A DNA stretch of 33,913 nt from Pseudomonadota bacterium (GTDB lineage Bacteria > Pseudomonadota > Gammaproteobacteria > Burkholderiales > Ferrovaceae). The notes under the pieces are model-generated. The model did no database searches and was not told the origin of the DNA. It worked only from the letters and a program-made list of their open reading frames with translations. Both the position numbers and the translations under genes were made by a program. The DNA is taken from assembly GCA_021828745.1 (NCBI GenBank), contig JAJZDE010000006.1, forward strand, positions 1 through 33,913, in the 5' to 3' direction. Within the stretch, counting starts at the first letter, position 1. Each line of letters begins with the position of its first letter. Positions 31,442 through 33,913 of the stretch are shown in pieces.

Positions 31442-31978
31442 ATGAGGATTGCGGTGGCTCTTTTTATGCTGTTGATTTTGGCCATGTGGGTGATGCGCTC
31501 GGCCAGCGCCTCCGAACTCCCCACCGTGGGGCAGAAGGCGCCCGAGTTCAGCGTGATGGATCAGAATGGAAAACTCCAAAAATTGTCGGATTATCAGGGT
31601 AAGTGGTTGGTTCTCTATTTTTACCCGAAGGACGAGACCCCGGGGTGTACGACGGAGGCCTGTGCCTATCGTGATGACATCCATAACATCCAGAATTTGG
31701 GGGCCGCAGTGGTGGGGGTGAGTATCGATGACGCCAGCAGTCATGCCGAATTTGCGGATAAACATCACCTTCCTTTCCCGTTATTGGCCGACAAGGAAGG
31801 TACGGTGGCGAAAAGTTACGGATCGGAACGTACCCTCCTGGGTTATAAGTTGGCGCGTCGCAATACCTTCATCATCGATCCCACCGGTCGTATCGCCAAG
31901 GTTTATGTGAATGTGGATGCCGAAGCGAATCCCGGGGAAGTCATTGCGGATTTACATCGTTTGCAGTCAACGCACTGA
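31442..31978 (+). CDS. bcp: Exported PrxQ/Bcp-type peroxiredoxin
   Basis: Thiol peroxidase that reduces hydrogen and organic peroxides. From the ATG at 31442 (AGGGGG upstream) it has 178 aa; a TTG at 31415 in the same frame is less likely. The peroxidatic Cys69 and resolving Cys74 have the PrxQ spacing in YPKDETPGCTTEACAYRDD. The first 24 residues, MRIAVALFMLLILAMWVMRS then ASAS, look like a Sec signal peptide with cleavage after Ala-Ser-Ala. The protein is therefore probably periplasmic, unlike cytosolic E. coli Bcp. Its electron donor there is unknown. It stands alone on this strand, and its 3' end overlaps waaA by 12 nt. Confidence 0.92.
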   Translation: MRIAVALFMLLILAMWVMRSASASELPTVGQKAPEFSVMDQNGKLQKLSDYQGKWLVLYFYPKDETPGCTTEACAYRDDIHNIQNLGAAVVGVSIDDASSHAEFADKHHLPFPLLADKEGTVAKSYGSERTLLGYKLARRNTFIIDPTGRIAKVYVNVDAEANPGEVIADLHRLQSTH

Positions 31979-33223
31979 CTTGCTAACCAGGCCCAGCAGG
32001 GTGGCGGTAGCCCCCCGGTGCCGCTCTACGAAGGACCGTCCTTGCTCTCCCATGGAACGACAGAGCACAGGGTTCTCGAGAAATTCCCTGGCCAGTCGAG
32101 GTAACTCATCCAACTTGAAAAATTGCCGGGCGGCCCCGCACGACACGGCGGCACTGCTGGCTTCGGCAAAGTTGAACGTGTGCGGACCCAGCAGGACTGG
32201 GCATCCGACGCTGAGGGCTTCAAGCAGATTCTGTCCCCCCAGGGGGAGCAGGGTGCCGCCTATGAGCGCGTATTGGGCCAGACGATACCAGGTGTACATT
32301 TCCCCCATGCTGTCCCCCAACAAGACCGTCGTCCCGGCAGAGAGGGGGCGTTGCGCCGAGCGCCGCTGGTAGGGGATACGATGCTCTTCGAGCAAGGCGG
32401 CCACGGTGTCGAACCGTTGCGGGTGTCGGGGAACCAGCACCAGCAGATAGGGTGGGGTGAGTAGGGAACCCAGATGTTTCAGCAGGAGTTCTTCTTCTCC
32501 CTCGCGGGTGCTGGCTGCAATCCAGATCGGTCGGTTCTCACCGACCATCTGACGGATTTGTTGAAAGGCCGCATCATGCGCGCAGGGTAGGGGCGCATCA
32601 AACTTGAGGTTACCCATGAGTTCGACCGAAGGGGCACCCAAGGCTTCAAAGCGTTGGGCATCGGCGCGCGATTGAACTGCGATGAGCGAGAGTTGAATCA
32701 GGAGGGTACGTGTCAGATTGGGGAAAAAGGCATAACGTCGTGCCGAACGTTCCGACAGTCGGGCATTGGCCAGAACAAGGGGAATATGACGATGGTGGCA
32801 CTCGTGGATCAGGCGGGGCCAGAGTTCCGTTTCCAGAAGAAAACCCAGAGTGGGTTTGAAGGTCTCCAAAAAGCGTCCCACTGGGCCGGGCAGGTCGTAG
32901 GGCAGATAGACGCGCTGAATTTCCGGAGAGATTTCAGCGAGCGCGGTTTCTCGTCCGGTTGGGGTGGTATGGGTCAACAAGAAAGCATGGTCCGGGTATT
33001 GCTCGGCCAAGGATCGAAGAAGCGGCAAGGCAGCCCGGGTTTCCCCTACCGAGACGGCATGGAGCCAGATCAGAGGTCGGGATTCAGTGCGCCGGGGGTA
33101 GTAACCAAGGCGTTCGGGCCAATGGAGACGATAGCCGGGCTGTTGTCGTCCGCGCCACCAGAGACGGAGAAAAAACAGGGGCAGCATCAAGCGGGTCAAC
33201 TGGGTGTACCAGAACAGGTTCAT
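31967..33223 (-). CDS. waaA: 3-deoxy-D-manno-octulosonic acid (Kdo) transferase
   Basis: Adds Kdo from CMP-Kdo to lipid IVA on the cytoplasmic face of the inner membrane, starting the LPS core. From the ATG at 33223 it has 418 aa, with an N-terminal hydrophobic anchor and the catalytic Glu61 in HAVSVGETRAALPLL. Acceptor-side motifs LLETELWPRL and LANARLSERSARRY and the C-terminal GGTLLPLGGQNLLEAL and LGPHTFNF are typical of KdtA. This start is supported because its ATG overlaps the waaC stop as ATGA; an upstream frame extension of 16 codons lies inside waaC. One copy next to waaC is the usual betaproteobacterial layout. Confidence 0.96.
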   Translation of the reverse strand: MNLFWYTQLTRLMLPLFFLRLWWRGRQQPGYRLHWPERLGYYPRRTESRPLIWLHAVSVGETRAALPLLRSLAEQYPDHAFLLTHTTPTGRETALAEISPEIQRVYLPYDLPGPVGRFLETFKPTLGFLLETELWPRLIHECHHRHIPLVLANARLSERSARRYAFFPNLTRTLLIQLSLIAVQSRADAQRFEALGAPSVELMGNLKFDAPLPCAHDAAFQQIRQMVGENRPIWIAASTREGEEELLLKHLGSLLTPPYLLVLVPRHPQRFDTVAALLEEHRIPYQRRSAQRPLSAGTTVLLGDSMGEMYTWYRLAQYALIGGTLLPLGGQNLLEALSVGCPVLLGPHTFNFAEASSAAVSCGAARQFFKLDELPRLAREFLENPVLCRSMGEQGRSFVERHRGATATLLGLVSKSVR

Positions 33224-33913
33224 GACAATAACTTCTCCAGGGCATCCAGAACTTCTGCTACGCTCGGGCATGATCCTTTCCCGCCCAGATTCATGGCTTG
33301 CGCACTGCCGAAAACGCCTGTGGCTCGTGGGTCGGTGGCGGTGTACAGGGCCACCACCGGTCGCTGGAGCGCCGTGGCCAGATGTGAGAGGCCTGTATCC
33401 ACACCAACCACAGCCTGGGCATGGGCCAGTAGGCCAGCCAGAGTGGTCAGATCGAGCGGTGCCAGGGCCTGTGCTCCGAAGATTTGATTTGCCAGATGCT
33501 GGGCGCGTTGGCGTTCGCGTTCATTGCCGCCGGGGAACAGGATGGTCGATCCCTGGGCAGAGAGGCGCTGACCCAAGGCGATCCAGTGGGTTTCCGGCCA
33601 TTCCTTGTCACGGCGGCTGGTTCCATGCAGAAAGAGGACATAGGGCTCGTCACCCATGGTGCGCGGACGTTCCAGATCAGAGCGCAGGCCATAGGTGACG
33701 GCTTTTTCCGGATCGTAACCCAGGGCAAGACCGGCCAGTGCACGGTTGCGTTCCACGGCATGAAGATTTCGGGAAACCCGGAAGCGCTGCTGGTAGAACA
33801 GGCTAGCCAAGGGTTCGCGAATGCTGTGACGATCATATCCCATCCGCAAGGCGGGGCTGAAGCACCCAACCAACGCACTTTTGATCAGACCTTGCAGATC
33901 CAGACTGGCATCA
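33220..33913 (-). CDS. waaC: Lipopolysaccharide heptosyltransferase I (5' end cut off by the window)
   Basis: Adds the first heptose to Kdo in the LPS inner core; GT9 family. Only the C-terminal 230 codons are inside the window, and the frame is open to the right edge. The most upstream residues, DASLDLQGLIKSAL, are the WaaC hallmark, so the gene continues beyond position 33913 rather than starting at a codon near 33873. GMLRR-type substrate motifs are replaced by MGYDRHSIREP. The ADP-heptose site includes LFLHGTSRRDKEWP, LFPGGNERER and VVGVDTGLSHLATAL with ALYTATDP. Its TGA overlaps the waaA ATG. Confidence 0.95.
   Translation of the reverse strand, partial: DASLDLQGLIKSALVGCFSPALRMGYDRHSIREPLASLFYQQRFRVSRNLHAVERNRALAGLALGYDPEKAVTYGLRSDLERPRTMGDEPYVLFLHGTSRRDKEWPETHWIALGQRLSAQGSTILFPGGNERERQRAQHLANQIFGAQALAPLDLTTLAGLLAHAQAVVGVDTGLSHLATALQRPVVALYTATDPRATGVFGSAQAMNLGGKGSCPSVAEVLDALEKLLS

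Noticed and set aside
31283..31768. Minus-strand open frame across the pcm-bcp gap
   Set aside because: It overlaps bcp on the opposite strand and shows no homology I recognise; the gap is better read as a divergent regulatory region.

Overview
This 33.9 kb window is a dense, apparently chromosomal housekeeping region from a Gram-negative bacterium. It most likely comes from the Betaproteobacteria: the F1 ATPase alpha subunit has the [10 protein letters not shown] variant, there is a beta-type ThiE with GVSCY and PSTTKP motifs, the GreB has an acidic N-terminal tail, and waaC-waaA and argS-SPOR-dsbA are arranged as in that class. Coding sequence looks moderately GC-rich. An acidophilic or iron-oxidising relative of the Nitrosomonadales/Ferrovales is possible, but the sequence does not prove it. 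I see no insertion sequence, phage gene, tRNA, rRNA or CRISPR array.

Layout, left to right. Positions 24-5692 (+) hold the end of the ATP synthase operon (atpA, atpG, atpD, atpC) running directly into glmU. Positions 5734-9140 (-) hold rubredoxin, argS, a SPOR-domain protein and dsbA. Positions 9248-12677 (+) hold thiD, thiE, hemL and engB; hemL has its own good -10 box. Positions 12661-17608 (-) hold aroK, aroB, the class A penicillin-binding protein ponA, and hemB. Positions 17784-24954 (+) hold gltB, gltD and hemE. A 257-bp AT-rich gap (24955-25211) carries two perfect DnaA boxes, one near-match and a strong promoter, and is followed by priA (+). Positions 27200-31240 (-) hold a PCMT-like methyltransferase, greB, thiC and uppP. 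An exported peroxiredoxin (bcp) lies on + at 31442-31978. The kdo transferase waaA and a truncated waaC (-) run to the right edge.

By function, the genes cover energy (F1 ATPase), envelope precursors and lipid A/LPS core (glmU, ponA, uppP, waaA, waaC), haem (hemL, hemB, hemE), thiamine (thiD, thiE, thiC), shikimate (aroK, aroB), ammonia assimilation (gltB, gltD), periplasmic redox (dsbA, bcp), and replication, transcription and translation support (priA, greB, argS, engB). Packing is tight. Many starts and stops overlap, and three of the four convergent pairs overlap at their 3' ends.

No new multigene system is visible. The points most worth a second look are: (1) the hemE-priA gap, which looks like a replication-origin-like or DnaA-controlled element; (2) glmU, whose essential nucleotide-binding motif can only be translated from a non-standard start, most likely a CTG overlapping the atpC stop; (3) the ponA/aroB/aroK/gltB block, where the pilMNOPQ genes expected from synteny are missing and aroKB is inverted; (4) thiC without room for a TPP riboswitch; (5) aroK, which may be leaderless; and (6) a DsbA with a twin-arginine-type signal peptide.
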